This document shows, piece after piece, positions 23,291-32,486 of a stretch of DNA of 37,623 nt. The position numbers and the translations under genes are program-made. The notes beneath the pieces are model-generated. The model did no database searches. It saw only the letters and a list, made by a program, of their open reading frames with translations, and was not told where the DNA came from. Numbering within the stretch: position 1 is the first letter of the stretch; the number at the start of each line of letters is the position of its first letter. This stretch comes from an uncultured Spirochaetaceae bacterium (lineage in GTDB: Bacteria; Spirochaetota; Spirochaetia; Sphaerochaetales; Sphaerochaetaceae), in contig CALXLD010000040.1 of assembly GCA_944389105.1 (NCBI GenBank), forward strand, positions 1-37,623, written 5' to 3'.

Positions 23291-24551
23291 AACCAACCTC
23301 CTCTGGATCAGCAATATATCCCATGACAGCACTTGCAGCAGCTGTCTCAGGAGAAGCAAGGTAGACCTCGCTCTTTACATGCCCCATGCGTCCGACAAAA
23401 TTGCGGTTCGTCGTAGATACGCATCTCTCACCTTCGGAGAGAATGCCCATATAACCTCCAAGACAAGGACCGCAGGTTGGAGTCGAGACAACACATCCAG
23501 CTTCCACGAAAATATCAAAAAGCCCTTCATGCATTGCTTCAAGCCAGATTTTCTGAGTTGCCGGGATAACAATGCATCTGACTCCATCTGCAATTCTGCG
23601 GCCTTTCAGGATTCTTGCAGCAGCCTCGAGATCAGAGAGGCGGCCATTTGTACAGCTTCCGATCACGACCTGATCAATCTTTATATCATGGCCCTCTTTT
23701 GCATCATGGGTATTCTCCGGCAGATGAGGATATGACACCGTAGGCTTGATAGAGGAAAGATCTATATCAATCGTCCTCTCATATTCTGCATCCTCATCGG
23801 AATAGAATATCTTCGGTTCTTTTGCCCCATGCTCCTTCAGATACTCAAGAGTCTTTTCATCAACAGGGAAGATTCCGTTCTTTGCTCCAGCTTCAATTGC
23901 CATATTCGCTATCGTGAACCTATCATCCATTGAAAGAGAATGTACACCTTCCCCTGTGAATTCCATCGTTCTGTAAAGCGCTCCATCAACTCCGATCATT
24001 CCGATTATCGAAAGGATCAGGTCCTTTCCTGAAACATGTTCCCGGAGCTTTCCCGAAAGACGGAACCGGATCGAAGCCGGAACTTTGAACCAGGCTTTTC
24101 CGATTGCCATTCCTGCTGCCATATCAGTTGAGCCAACACCCGTAGAAAATGCGCCGAGAGCTCCATATGTACATGTATGGCTATCTGCCCCGATTACAGT
24201 ATCCCCTGCTGTAACCAGTCCCTTTTCAGGAAGAAGCGCATGTTCTATGCCGACTCTGCCGACTTCAAAGTAGTTCGTTATTGATTCACTTTTCGCAAAT
24301 GCCCTTACGCATGCGCACTGCTCTGCAGCCTTAATATCCTTATTAGGGGTAAAATGATCCGGAACGAGAGCAATCTTATCTTTGTCAAAGACATGGTTCT
24401 TCCCGAATTTAGGAAACTCCTTTATCGCTACAGGGCTTGTAATATCATTGCCGAGCACCATATCAAGATCCGCCATGATAAGCTGCCCAGGATGAACTTC
24501 CTGCAGTCCTGCCGCATGTGCGAGTATCTTCTCAGTAATTGTCATTCCCAT
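23280..24551 (-). CDS. leuC: 3-isopropylmalate dehydratase large subunit
   Basis: A 423-residue aconitase-superfamily protein. [42 protein letters not shown] and [14 protein letters not shown] supply the three cysteines of the [4Fe-4S] cluster. With LeuD it isomerises 2-isopropylmalate to 3-isopropylmalate. The length and pairing with a short LeuD place it in the 420-residue subgroup. The ATG at 24551 overlaps the leuA stop (TGATG) and has AAGGAGG 7 nt upstream; a GTG one codon earlier is possible. Confidence 0.95.
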   Translation of the reverse strand: MGMTITEKILAHAAGLQEVHPGQLIMADLDMVLGNDITSPVAIKEFPKFGKNHVFDKDKIALVPDHFTPNKDIKAAEQCACVRAFAKSESITNYFEVGRVGIEHALLPEKGLVTAGDTVIGADSHTCTYGALGAFSTGVGSTDMAAGMAIGKAWFKVPASIRFRLSGKLREHVSGKDLILSIIGMIGVDGALYRTMEFTGEGVHSLSMDDRFTIANMAIEAGAKNGIFPVDEKTLEYLKEHGAKEPKIFYSDEDAEYERTIDIDLSSIKPTVSYPHLPENTHDAKEGHDIKIDQVVIGSCTNGRLSDLEAAARILKGRRIADGVRCIVIPATQKIWLEAMHEGLFDIFVEAGCVVSTPTCGPCLGGYMGILSEGERCVSTTNRNFVGRMGHVKSEVYLASPETAAASAVMGYIADPEEVGYES

Positions 24552-26146
24552 CACTCGACCTCCTTGTCGGTGTGGCCAACGAGCATATCGTTGTCAAAAG
24601 TAAGCGCAGAGATCTTGTTTCCTCCGGAAATTGAGGAACTTCCTCCCTCGAGCATTCTGTTTACAGCATTCAGGCAGGCAAGAATAGATGCCTCGATTAC
24701 GTCAGTGGAGACTCCACGGCCTCTGTAAACGCCAGTTCCATCGGAAATCTTTACAAGGGCCTCACCAAGCGCATCCCGATGTTCTGTAACAGCCTGAAGC
24801 TGATAATCATCGAGGGAAAATGGATGGCGGATAATCTTCTCGACTGCTCTAAGGGAGGCATATACCGGACCTGTTCCCGAAGCAACACCTTCGATTACCT
24901 TGTCACCGTTCTTCAGCGCGATACATGCAGTTGAGGTTATCTTGTTTCCGCTGTTCACAACATAGGAAGAGAGTGACCATGTCTGCTTTGCAACAGCCTC
25001 GGTAGACTCAACAAGAGCCACGATATCACGGTCGGAAACATTCTTCTTCCTGTCGCAGAGATTCTTGAATTCCTCGAAAAGCCTTGTTATCTCAGCCTCT
25101 GGAAGAACATATCCAAGCTCATCAAGCTTCTTCGAGAATGCATGCTTTCCTGAATGCTTTCCAAGAACATAATTGGTCTTAACAACTCCGACGCTTTCAG
25201 GGGTCATTATTTCATATGTCTTGGAATTAGCCATCATTCCATGCTGATGAATCCCTGATTCATGAGCAAAAGCATTGTCACCAACAATAGCTTTTGAAGG
25301 GAATATCCTTACACCTGTTATTGATGAAAGAAGACGAGCGGAACGGCAGAGCTCCTCAGTCCTGATACCTGTCTCTGTATCGTAGATATCTGGACGGGTC
25401 TTCATTGCCATCACAACTTCTTCAAGAGCTGTATTGCCAGCTCTCTCTCCAATACCGCAGAGAGTGCATTCAATCTGCCTTGCACCTGCCCTGACTCCTG
25501 CGAGGCTATTTGCTGTAGCCTGTCCAAGATCATCATGGCAATGCATTGAGATTATTGCCTTATCGATATTAGGAACACGGTTCATTACCGTGCTGACCAT
25601 CTCGGTAATATCTCCGGGATAAGCATATCCGACTGTATCCGGGAGATTTATTGTAGTAGCACCTTCGTTGATTGCAGTCTCGACTACACGGCACATATAG
25701 TCAAGATCGGTGCGTGTTGCATCTTCAAGCGAGAATTCGATATCAGGGCAGAGATTACGTGCATACCTGACCTGTTTCTGGATTCTGTCCAGAGCCTCTT
25801 CTCTGGACATCCTCAGCTTGTACTGAAGATGGAGATCCGATGTCGCAAGGAAGACATGGATACGTGGTCTGTTTGCTTTTTTCACTGCATTCCATGCGGC
25901 ATCGATATCTTTTTCAAGAGCACGGGCAAGCGAAGCTACAGTGACGTTATCGACACTTTTTGCTATTGCCTCAACGCTCTCGAAGTCGCCCGGGGATGAA
26001 ATGGCAAAGCCGGCTTCTATTATATCCACGCCTAGCGTCTCAAGCTGCCTTGCTACCCTGATTTTCTCCTCCAGGTTCATGCTATAACCAGGAGCCTGTT
26101 CTCCATCGCGGAGCGTGGTATCAAATATGTAAATCCTCTCTGCCAT
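24551..26146 (-). CDS. leuA: 2-isopropylmalate synthase
   Basis: A 531-residue enzyme. The catalytic TIM barrel begins [18 protein letters not shown] and includes [27 protein letters not shown] with metal-binding His residues, and [22 protein letters not shown] and [11 protein letters not shown] are in the linker domain. The C-terminal LeuA dimer and feedback domain (about 390-510) is present, ending near [22 protein letters not shown]. It condenses acetyl-CoA with 2-ketoisovalerate, the committed leucine step, and is usually inhibited by leucine. GGAGGGGAAGT precedes the ATG. Confidence 0.96.
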   Translation of the reverse strand: MAERIYIFDTTLRDGEQAPGYSMNLEEKIRVARQLETLGVDIIEAGFAISSPGDFESVEAIAKSVDNVTVASLARALEKDIDAAWNAVKKANRPRIHVFLATSDLHLQYKLRMSREEALDRIQKQVRYARNLCPDIEFSLEDATRTDLDYMCRVVETAINEGATTINLPDTVGYAYPGDITEMVSTVMNRVPNIDKAIISMHCHDDLGQATANSLAGVRAGARQIECTLCGIGERAGNTALEEVVMAMKTRPDIYDTETGIRTEELCRSARLLSSITGVRIFPSKAIVGDNAFAHESGIHQHGMMANSKTYEIMTPESVGVVKTNYVLGKHSGKHAFSKKLDELGYVLPEAEITRLFEEFKNLCDRKKNVSDRDIVALVESTEAVAKQTWSLSSYVVNSGNKITSTACIALKNGDKVIEGVASGTGPVYASLRAVEKIIRHPFSLDDYQLQAVTEHRDALGEALVKISDGTGVYRGRGVSTDVIEASILACLNAVNRMLEGGSSSISGGNKISALTFDNDMLVGHTDKEVE

Positions 26147-26164
26147 ACTTCCCCTCCGTCTCTG

Positions 26165-27169
<1,005 letters not shown>

Positions 27170-27706
27170 TTATCTTTCCCCTTCGTCTCCGAAGGTTGTT
27201 TCCGAAATTGGTCTTGCTCCGCGCTCAAGCGCAGTTATTCCAGTCCTGACAAGCTCTACAATCCCATAGGGCCTTGTAAGTTCCAGGAAAGATTCCAGCT
27301 TATCAAGGGAGCCTGTCAGCTGCATTGTCACTGTTGTCGGAGTAACATCGAGGATCTTTGCCTTGAAGATTTCCCCTATCTCAACGATTGCGCCACGGTT
27401 GGAGCCATCAGCCTTGATCTTGACAAGCACAAGCTCTCTCTGAAGAGATCCATGCCGGGTCATCTCATATACCTTGATAACATCTATCAGCTTCTCAACC
27501 TGACGGATAATCTGCTCAACTATCTGCCTGTCTCCGGTGACAACGATTGTTATGCGGCTTCTGGATGGATCTTCCGTTTCACCGACTGAGAGAGAGTCGA
27601 TGTTATAGCCACGCCTGGAGAAAAGAGCTACTACCCTCATCAGCACACCTGGCCTGTTATAAACAAGAATAGCTAATGTATAGCTGTCTTTGTTGTCGTA
27701 TACCAT
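27170..27706 (-). CDS. ilvN: Acetolactate synthase small (regulatory) subunit
   Basis: A 178-residue protein. The N-terminal ACT domain (about 8-82; YTLAILVYNRPGVLMRVVALFSRRGYNIDSLSVG) and the C-terminal ALS_ss_C domain (about 90-165; RELVLVKIKADGSNRGAIVEI, TGSLDKLESFLELTRPYGIVELVRTG) make it a complete IlvH/IlvN-type subunit. It activates the catalytic subunit and gives valine feedback control. It is the first structural gene of the operon, directly behind the attenuator, while ilvB is eighth. GGAGG lies 7 nt before the ATG. Confidence 0.96.
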   Translation of the reverse strand: MVYDNKDSYTLAILVYNRPGVLMRVVALFSRRGYNIDSLSVGETEDPSRSRITIVVTGDRQIVEQIIRQVEKLIDVIKVYEMTRHGSLQRELVLVKIKADGSNRGAIVEIGEIFKAKILDVTPTTVTMQLTGSLDKLESFLELTRPYGIVELVRTGITALERGARPISETTFGDEGER

Positions 27707-27723
27707 CTCAGAACCTCCAATAA

Positions 27724-27756
27724 TAAAAAATGCCCGCGATTCTCAACACCACGGGC
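27724..27756 (-). terminator. Attenuator terminator of the ilv-leu operon
   Basis: On the minus strand GCCCGTG (27750-27756) pairs with CGCGGGC (27732-27738), with one G-T wobble, followed by ATTTTTTATT. It lies in the leader between the small peptide ORF and ilvN, 18 bp before the ilvN start. Its 5' arm overlaps the 3' arm of the antiterminator, so the two cannot form together. Confidence 0.9.
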
Positions 27757-27789
27757 CTACATCAAAAAATGCTCAAACCGTGGTTTAGC
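27748..27789 (-). promoter_or_regulatory. Antiterminator and pause hairpins of the ilv-leu attenuator
   Basis: Segment ACCACGG (27778-27784) is perfectly complementary to CCGTGGT (27748-27754), forming a 7-bp antiterminator that would break the terminator stem. The alternative 1:2 hairpin pairs GCTAAAC (27783-27789, at the end of the leader ORF) with GTTTGAGC (27771-27778), with one bulged G. A ribosome stalled on the Leu/Ile/Val codons would block the 1:2 hairpin and favour antitermination. This is the classical peptide-attenuation logic, assigned from pairing only; no folding energy was computed. Confidence 0.85.
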
Positions 27790-27847
27790 ATGTAATGATG
27801 AGTACAGATAGAAGGAGAGATGATGAAATCAATGTAATCTTATTCAT
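27785..27847 (-). CDS. Leader peptide of the ilv-leu attenuator
   Basis: A 20-residue ORF in the leader of the branched-chain operon. Its ATG has AAGGAGG (27854-27860) 6 nt upstream. It encodes five Leu (TTG, CTC, CTT, CTA, CTC), four Ile and one Val, including LLLSVLII near the end. Ten of its twenty codons are thus for the amino acids made by the operon. The stop codon overlaps the 1:2 hairpin. It senses charging of the three tRNAs rather than having a protein function. It is too short for routine gene callers. Confidence 0.9.
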   Translation of the reverse strand: MNKITLISSSLLLSVLIITC

Positions 27848-27877
27848 TATTCTCCTCCTTTTGATATGATTTACCTT

Positions 27878-27907
27878 CTTATACGGCAACAGAGAGGACA
27901 ATGTCAA
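27878..27907 (-). promoter_or_regulatory. Promoter of the ilv-leu operon
   Basis: On the minus strand there is a perfect TTGACA (27902-27907), an 18-nt spacer and TATAAG (27878-27883). The start point would be near 27871, about 24 nt before the leader-peptide ATG. This gives a leader of roughly 165 nt before ilvN. Confidence 0.75.
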
Positions 27908-27955
27908 CAAAACATGATTAAAAATTGCAAGATTATCCGTTTCTATGAATATTCT

Positions 27956-28021
27956 TTACTGCTTTTTTACAATCGCCCAGATTATGATTCCTCCAAGGAG
28001 ACAGACTACGATAGCTTCCAT
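27956..28021 (-). CDS. Possible 21-residue single-span membrane protein
   Basis: An ATG overlaps the last base of the HAD stop codon (TAATG). The frame runs 21 codons to a TAA. It encodes ME, then a hydrophobic helix (AIVVCLLGGIIIWAIV), then KKQ. The layout (acidic start, about 16 apolar residues, basic end) is that of a small one-pass membrane protein with the positive side inside. An AAGG lies 8 nt upstream. It would be translated by coupling from the HAD gene. I know no named homologue, and chance cannot be excluded for so short an ORF. Confidence 0.4.
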   Translation of the reverse strand: MEAIVVCLLGGIIIWAIVKKQ

Positions 28022-28608
28022 TATAAGAACCTTGAGAAAAACTCCTCGGCCCTCTCCTCTTTGTCATCTCCGCTATACTTAAGCGTACTGATTCCAAGAG
28101 AAGCAGCAGCCTCTATATTTTCAGGAAGATCATCGATAAAGCAGGTATCTTTATAATCATAACCTTCGCTCTGGCAGATAATCCTCCAGAAGGCTTTTTC
28201 TGGTTTTGACATATGCATGATATGAGAGGCATACAATGCATCAAAATGATCCAGAGGCTTTTCGCTGAAGGTTTTCACATGGTCCCAGTGCGGACGGAAT
28301 GTATTTGAGCCTATAACACACCTGTGGCCTCTGGCTCTGAGCATATCGATCCTGGAAAGCATGGCTGTATTCACAGCAGGATGGAAGAATTTAACGAAAA
28401 GATCTTCTGTTATCCTGCACTGGTATTTATCTTCGAGGTGATGATAATAATCCTCAGCTGACATATATCCATCCATCAGGGCTCTGTCATAATAGGCATA
28501 ATCCGTGCGAATATCATGATAATCAGTACCAACATACTCCGATAGCTGTTTCAGCGTGCGGACTCCGAGGAGTATTACCTCCCCCATATCAAAAATGAAA
28601 AGACTCAT
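28021..28608 (-). CDS. HAD-superfamily hydrolase (subfamily IA, YihX-like)
   Basis: A 195-residue protein. Motif I is FDMGEVIL at residues 5-12 (nucleophile D6; the usual second Asp is not present). A helical cap covers about 20-85, motif II is VIGSNTF near 98-104, motif III Lys is in MSKPEKAFW, and motif IV is FIDDLPENIEAAASLGI. This is the pattern of HAD-IA sugar-phosphate or nucleotide phosphatases; the substrate is unknown. No ribosome site is seen. A TATAAT with an upstream TG lies 6 nt before the ATG, suggesting a leaderless mRNA. It is divergent from the amino acid ABC transporter. Confidence 0.85.
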   Translation of the reverse strand: MSLFIFDMGEVILLGVRTLKQLSEYVGTDYHDIRTDYAYYDRALMDGYMSAEDYYHHLEDKYQCRITEDLFVKFFHPAVNTAMLSRIDMLRARGHRCVIGSNTFRPHWDHVKTFSEKPLDHFDALYASHIMHMSKPEKAFWRIICQSEGYDYKDTCFIDDLPENIEAAASLGISTLKYSGDDKEERAEEFFSRFL

Positions 28609-28614
28609 GAATTT

Positions 28615-28623
28615 ATTATAGCA
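28615..28623 (-). promoter_or_regulatory. Extended -10 promoter of the HAD gene, leaderless
   Basis: The minus strand reads TGCTATAAT, an extended -10 with a perfect hexamer (28615-28620). It is followed by 6 nt and then the HAD ATG at 28608. No convincing -35 is present, as is common with extended -10 promoters. The start point would coincide with the start codon. Confidence 0.5.
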
Positions 28624-28643
28624 CAGGAAGAATAACTGATCTT

Positions 28644-28674
28644 ATGCAGAAAACTGCATGAAAATACGGTATTT
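28644..28674. promoter_or_regulatory. Two operator-like palindromes between the HAD gene and the ABC operon
   Basis: ATGCAG-AAAA-CTGCAT (28644-28659) is a perfect 6-bp palindrome. AAATAC-G-GTATTT (28662-28674) is a second one, with a further GTATTT half-site directly after (28677-28682). They lie just upstream of the ABC promoter and of the divergent HAD promoter, so they are candidate repressor sites. No regulator can be named. Confidence 0.35.
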
Positions 28675-28679
28675 CTGTA

Positions 28680-28708
28680 TTTAAATTCAGCTTTATTAAA
28701 TGTATACT
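28680..28708 (+). promoter_or_regulatory. Candidate promoter of the amino acid ABC operon
   Basis: TTTAAA (28680-28685), a 17-nt spacer and TATACT (28703-28708), with a GGAGG ribosome site (28719-28723) 4 nt before the ATG. The -35 is weak, and a palindrome lies directly upstream. Confidence 0.45.
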
Positions 28709-28727
28709 CCATACACACGGAGGACGT

Positions 28728-29537
28728 ATGAAAAAATTATCAACCATAATTCTCGCATCTCTCCTTTCCCTCACAGCACTTTTCGCTTCGGGTGCTTCAG
28801 AGTCAGGAGAAGACACATCGCTGCAGGATGTTCTTGATAAAGGAACATTCATTCTTGGTCTTGACGACTCCTTCCCCCCAATGGGATTCAGATCCGAAAC
28901 AGGAGAGATTGTCGGTTTTGATATCGACACAGCAAAAGAAGTCGCCTCACGCCTTGGCGTAGAGCTTATAACACAGCCGATTGACTGGAACTCTAAGGAG
29001 CAGGAGCTTGCGACAGGGAATATCGACTGTATATGGAATGGCTTCACAGTAACGCCAGAGAGGGAGAAAGTGATGATTTTCTCCGAACCATATCTGAGAA
29101 ACGCCCAGGTTGTGGTTGTTCGTGATGATAGCCCATACCAGAGTCTTTCAGACCTTGCCGGCACAGCTATAGGAGTCCAGGCAGGTTCTTCTGCACAGGA
29201 GGCAATTGACGATACTCCGGGCTTCAAGGATTCACTCGATGAAGTAATAGAATTCAAGGACAATCTCACAGCATTGATGGATCTTGAAATCGGAGGTCTT
29301 GAAGGCGTTGTAATGGATCTTGTAGTCGCAAACTACAGCATACAGACGTCGGGCAAGGATTTCAGAGTCCTTGACGAAACTCTCACCGAGGAAGAGTATG
29401 CTATCGGATTCAGGCTTAACGATGTGGCACTCCGCGATGCAGTAAACAGCGAGCTTGAGGCTATGGCTGCAGATGGAACGCTTGCGGAGATTTCCGAGGC
29501 ATGGTTCGGCTCTGACATCACAGTAGTAGGAAAATAA
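28728..29537 (+). CDS. Amino acid ABC transporter substrate-binding protein
   Basis: A 269-residue family-3 periplasmic binding protein. The signal peptide (about 1-21) has a Leu/Ala-rich core ending FASG. There is no lipobox Cys, so it is predicted to be a soluble periplasmic protein. The mature protein has the polar amino acid features FILGLDDSFPPMGFRSETGEIVGFDIDTAKEVA, the NIDCIWNGFTVTPEREKVMIFSEPYL block, and a C-terminal AEISEAWFG. The conserved Arg/Asp ligand-clamp residues are consistent with an alpha-amino acid ligand, but which one is not clear. It is the first gene of a three-gene import operon. Confidence 0.92.
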   Translation: MKKLSTIILASLLSLTALFASGASESGEDTSLQDVLDKGTFILGLDDSFPPMGFRSETGEIVGFDIDTAKEVASRLGVELITQPIDWNSKEQELATGNIDCIWNGFTVTPEREKVMIFSEPYLRNAQVVVVRDDSPYQSLSDLAGTAIGVQAGSSAQEAIDDTPGFKDSLDEVIEFKDNLTALMDLEIGGLEGVVMDLVVANYSIQTSGKDFRVLDETLTEEEYAIGFRLNDVALRDAVNSELEAMAADGTLAEISEAWFGSDITVVGK

Positions 29538-29546
29538 AGGGTTTAT

Positions 29547-30182
29547 ATGCAGGGTTTGATAATGCAGATGCTCGAGGGAACCGTAACCTCCCTCCAGATC
29601 TTCTTTCTCACCCTGATCTTCTCGCTGCCGCTTGGCTTTGTGGTAGCGAAAGGCAGGATGACGAGGATTGCTCCAATAAGATGGATAGTCGACTTATATA
29701 TTCAGATAATGCGGGGAACACCTCTCATCCTGCAGCTCATTTTCGTATATTTTGCCCCGTTCTATATCTTCGGGACATCATATGACAGATTTACAGCCTG
29801 CATCGTTGCGTTCGTCATCAACTACAGCGCATATTTTTCCGAAATCTATCGTTCCGGACTCCAGTCCATCGATAAAGGGCAGTATGAAGCCTCTAAGGTC
29901 CTCGGATTCTCAAAGGCTTATACTTTCTTCCACATAATACTTCCACAGGTCATAAAGAGAATTCTTCCAGCCCTTGGAAATGAAGTCATAACACTTGTCA
30001 AGGACACGGCACTTGCCCAGACGATAGGGGTTGCAGAGCTTTTCAGAGTTGCACAGACAGCCTCTTCAAGGGAATTCTCTACAGTACCTATTTTCATCGC
30101 GGGCATATTCTATTTCATTATGAACTACATAGTCTCTCGCCTATTTGCAGTGGGTGAGAAAAAGCTGGATTATTACAGGTGA
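29547..30182 (+). CDS. Amino acid ABC transporter permease
   Basis: A 211-residue permease of the HisM/HisQ type. It begins with a membrane helix near residue 15, has [14 protein letters not shown], and carries the EAA-loop signature [40 protein letters not shown]. About five membrane segments are visible. It probably works as a homodimer, since no second permease gene is present. It starts 9 bp after the binding-protein stop. Confidence 0.94.
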   Translation: MQGLIMQMLEGTVTSLQIFFLTLIFSLPLGFVVAKGRMTRIAPIRWIVDLYIQIMRGTPLILQLIFVYFAPFYIFGTSYDRFTACIVAFVINYSAYFSEIYRSGLQSIDKGQYEASKVLGFSKAYTFFHIILPQVIKRILPALGNEVITLVKDTALAQTIGVAELFRVAQTASSREFSTVPIFIAGIFYFIMNYIVSRLFAVGEKKLDYYR

Positions 30183-30186
30183 AGCT

Positions 30187-30945
30187 ATGGAGATGATCAG
30201 GCTCAAAGGACTGAAAAAGGCTTTTGGCGGCATTGAGATACTCAAGGATATCTCATTTACGCTGGAGAAAGGAAATGTCCTATCGATAATAGGACCATCA
30301 GGATCAGGCAAATCAACAACACTCAGGATAATCACGCAGCTTGAAAGGGCCGATGACGGAAATCTTGAGATAGCCGGGCACACGCTCTTTTCATCGGTGA
30401 ATGGAAAAGCTGTCTATGCAAAGCCGGAAGAAGAGAGGAAGATCGGGCTCAAGACCGGTCTTGTATTCCAGTCCTTCAATCTCTTCCCGCACTTCTCCGT
30501 ACTGAGGAATATAACTGAAGCCCAGAGGGCTGTCCTTCATAGAACAAAAGCCGAAGCAGAGGAAAAAGCAATCACGCTGCTTAAGAAGATGGGTATTGAA
30601 GACAAGGCAAAGCAGTATCCTTATCAGCTATCAGGAGGGCAGCAGCAAAGGGTTTCGATAGCAAGGGCCCTGGCACTGGATCCTGAGGTTCTTTTCTTCG
30701 ATGAACCCACTTCCGCATTAGACCCGGAGCTCACAAGAGAAATCCTCAAAGTAATAAGAGAGCTGGCGGAAGAGAGAATGACAATGGCTGTCGTTACGCA
30801 TGAAATGCATTTTGCCAGAGCGATATCCGACTGGGCAATATTCATGGACAAAGGCGTAATAGTCGAAGAAGGTGAACCCGATATGCTCTTCGGAGATCCA
30901 AAAGAGGAGAGAACAAAGAAGTTCATAGCCTCCTTCGAGGACTAG
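30187..30945 (+). CDS. Amino acid ABC transporter ATP-binding protein
   Basis: A 252-residue ATPase of the GlnQ/HisP type. Walker A is GPSGSGKST (36-44), the signature is LSGGQQQR (148-155), Walker B is [14 protein letters not shown], and the switch His is in [10 protein letters not shown] stretch of about 20 residues after the Walker A domain (around 68-90) looks longer than in typical family members. I took the ATG at 30187, which follows the permease stop by 4 nt with AGGTGA before it. The frame open from 30145 overlaps the permease. Its 3' end overlaps the D-aminoacylase stop by 4 bp. Confidence 0.95.
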   Translation: MEMIRLKGLKKAFGGIEILKDISFTLEKGNVLSIIGPSGSGKSTTLRIITQLERADDGNLEIAGHTLFSSVNGKAVYAKPEEERKIGLKTGLVFQSFNLFPHFSVLRNITEAQRAVLHRTKAEAEEKAITLLKKMGIEDKAKQYPYQLSGGQQQRVSIARALALDPEVLFFDEPTSALDPELTREILKVIRELAEERMTMAVVTHEMHFARAISDWAIFMDKGVIVEEGEPDMLFGDPKEERTKKFIASFED

Positions 30946-32486
30946 AGCACCTCACCAGCTCTCGGATAATACCACTTTCCATTCATAAGGGAAGGCTTTC
31001 CAGATATCATAATCGCTTCGAAGCCTTTGTTGTAATCACCATCGGCTTCAAGCTTATCAGGATCAAAAAGCACCAGATCAGCTTTATACCCTTCTCTGAC
31101 GTATCCCCTATCCTTCAGTCCGAGCTTATCTGCATTCTCTCCTGTCATTTTCCTTATTGCCTCTGAAAGCGTCATCAGATGCTCCCCGACGACATACCTT
31201 GAAAGATATTCCACTGTCGAATGATAGGACCTTGGATGGGGCATCGGAGATGAGTAGAGCGCGTCTGTCCCGAAAGAGACAAGCGGATGCTTCATTATCA
31301 TGCGAAGAGATTCATCGGACTGCGTAACATCCGTCATCACAGCAAGCCCGGTCTCCTCCGAAAGGAGGTCGAAAAGAGCATCCAGCGCATCCTTTCCCTT
31401 ATCCTTTCCTATCTCTGACAAAGTCCTGCCATTGCATTCCTTATGGCTTTCAAGATAAAGAACACGGATATCATCAGGGCCAACCATTTCATAGACGCTG
31501 TCCCAGCCGGAAGGATGGATGATCTCATCCTTGAGTTCTTCCCTCTCACTTTCAAGAGACAGTGCAAGCCGCTGCTCAAACCTGGAAAGACCAAGTATAT
31601 GAGGAGGAAGAAGCGAGAAAAGGCTTGTTGAGCCATATGCATATGGGTACTGATCCGCCTTCACATCCACAGACCGTTTTCTTGCTTCTTCTATCATCCC
31701 AAGCATCTGCGGCACTTTTGCCTGATTGTCCTTTCCTATTGCCTTCAGATGGGAAATCTCAAGCCTTACCCCGCTTTTCTCAGCAAGCGAGAGCACCTCG
31801 CCAAGCGAGGCTATGACATCATTTCCCTCACACCTGTGGTGAACCGCAAAGAGCTTATCATGCCTCCTCACAACCCCGAGGAGAGCCAGGAGTTCCTTTT
31901 CGGAAGCAAAAAGGCAGGGTGAATAGTATAGTCCTGATGAAAAGCCCCAGAGCCCAGCATCCAGGAGCTCGTCAAGAAGCGAACACATCCTGCTTATCTC
32001 ATCATCACTGGCTTCCCTTCCTGCCTCAGGACCAAGGACTGCGTACCGCAGAGCAGTATGTGAGACAAGGAATGCCTCATTTATACCTATTCCATCGGAA
32101 AGGAGAAGCGAACGGTAATCCCCATAGCTTTTCCAGGACCAGGAGTCATAAACACCAAGAACATCTTCCACCGCAGTATGAAGAGCCTCTCCGGAATCCG
32201 GGAAAACCCCTATACCGCAGTTGCCTGATACATCAGTAAGAATCCCCTGATGAACCTTGGCTTTCATATCCCTGTCCCTCAGCACCTGAAGATCAGTATG
32301 GGTATGCATATCAATAAAGCCCGGAGTAAGGACAAAAGAAGAGGCGTCTACGACATTCTTCGCCCTTGTTATACCTTCCTTGCCAATGAAGGCAATCCTG
32401 TCACCGAAGATTGCAACATTTGCTCTATACGGCTCTTCACCACTTCCGTCAACGACCAGCGCATTCCGGAACATATGATCATACAT
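30942..32486 (-). CDS. N-acyl-D-amino-acid deacylase (D-aminoacylase)
   Basis: A 514-residue amidohydrolase. Metal and catalytic positions are recognisable: [12 protein letters not shown] near 57-68, VSGNCGIG (the Cys ligand typical of D-aminoacylases), [10 protein letters not shown], and [10 protein letters not shown]. The C-terminal strands carry [24 protein letters not shown]. It removes the acyl group from N-acyl-D-amino acids or, in some members, D-containing peptides or related cyclic compounds. Its start overlaps the end of the HTH/Fic-like gene by 8 nt and AAGGTG precedes it, so translation is coupled. A convergent amino acid importer next to it suggests the two serve amino acid salvage (inference). 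Confidence 0.92.
   Translation of the reverse strand: MYDHMFRNALVVDGSGEEPYRANVAIFGDRIAFIGKEGITRAKNVVDASSFVLTPGFIDMHTHTDLQVLRDRDMKAKVHQGILTDVSGNCGIGVFPDSGEALHTAVEDVLGVYDSWSWKSYGDYRSLLLSDGIGINEAFLVSHTALRYAVLGPEAGREASDDEISRMCSLLDELLDAGLWGFSSGLYYSPCLFASEKELLALLGVVRRHDKLFAVHHRCEGNDVIASLGEVLSLAEKSGVRLEISHLKAIGKDNQAKVPQMLGMIEEARKRSVDVKADQYPYAYGSTSLFSLLPPHILGLSRFEQRLALSLESEREELKDEIIHPSGWDSVYEMVGPDDIRVLYLESHKECNGRTLSEIGKDKGKDALDALFDLLSEETGLAVMTDVTQSDESLRMIMKHPLVSFGTDALYSSPMPHPRSYHSTVEYLSRYVVGEHLMTLSEAIRKMTGENADKLGLKDRGYVREGYKADLVLFDPDKLEADGDYNKGFEAIMISGKPSLMNGKWYYPRAGEVL

Noticed and set aside
27724..27847. T-box riboswitch in front of ilvN
   Set aside because: No T-box consensus or specifier stem is visible. 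The short Leu/Ile/Val-rich ORF and the overlapping hairpins fit peptide attenuation instead.
28021..28608. Broken HAD gene because the second motif I Asp is missing
   Set aside because: The other HAD motifs and the length are intact, and variation at that position occurs in this subfamily, so it is not called a pseudogene.
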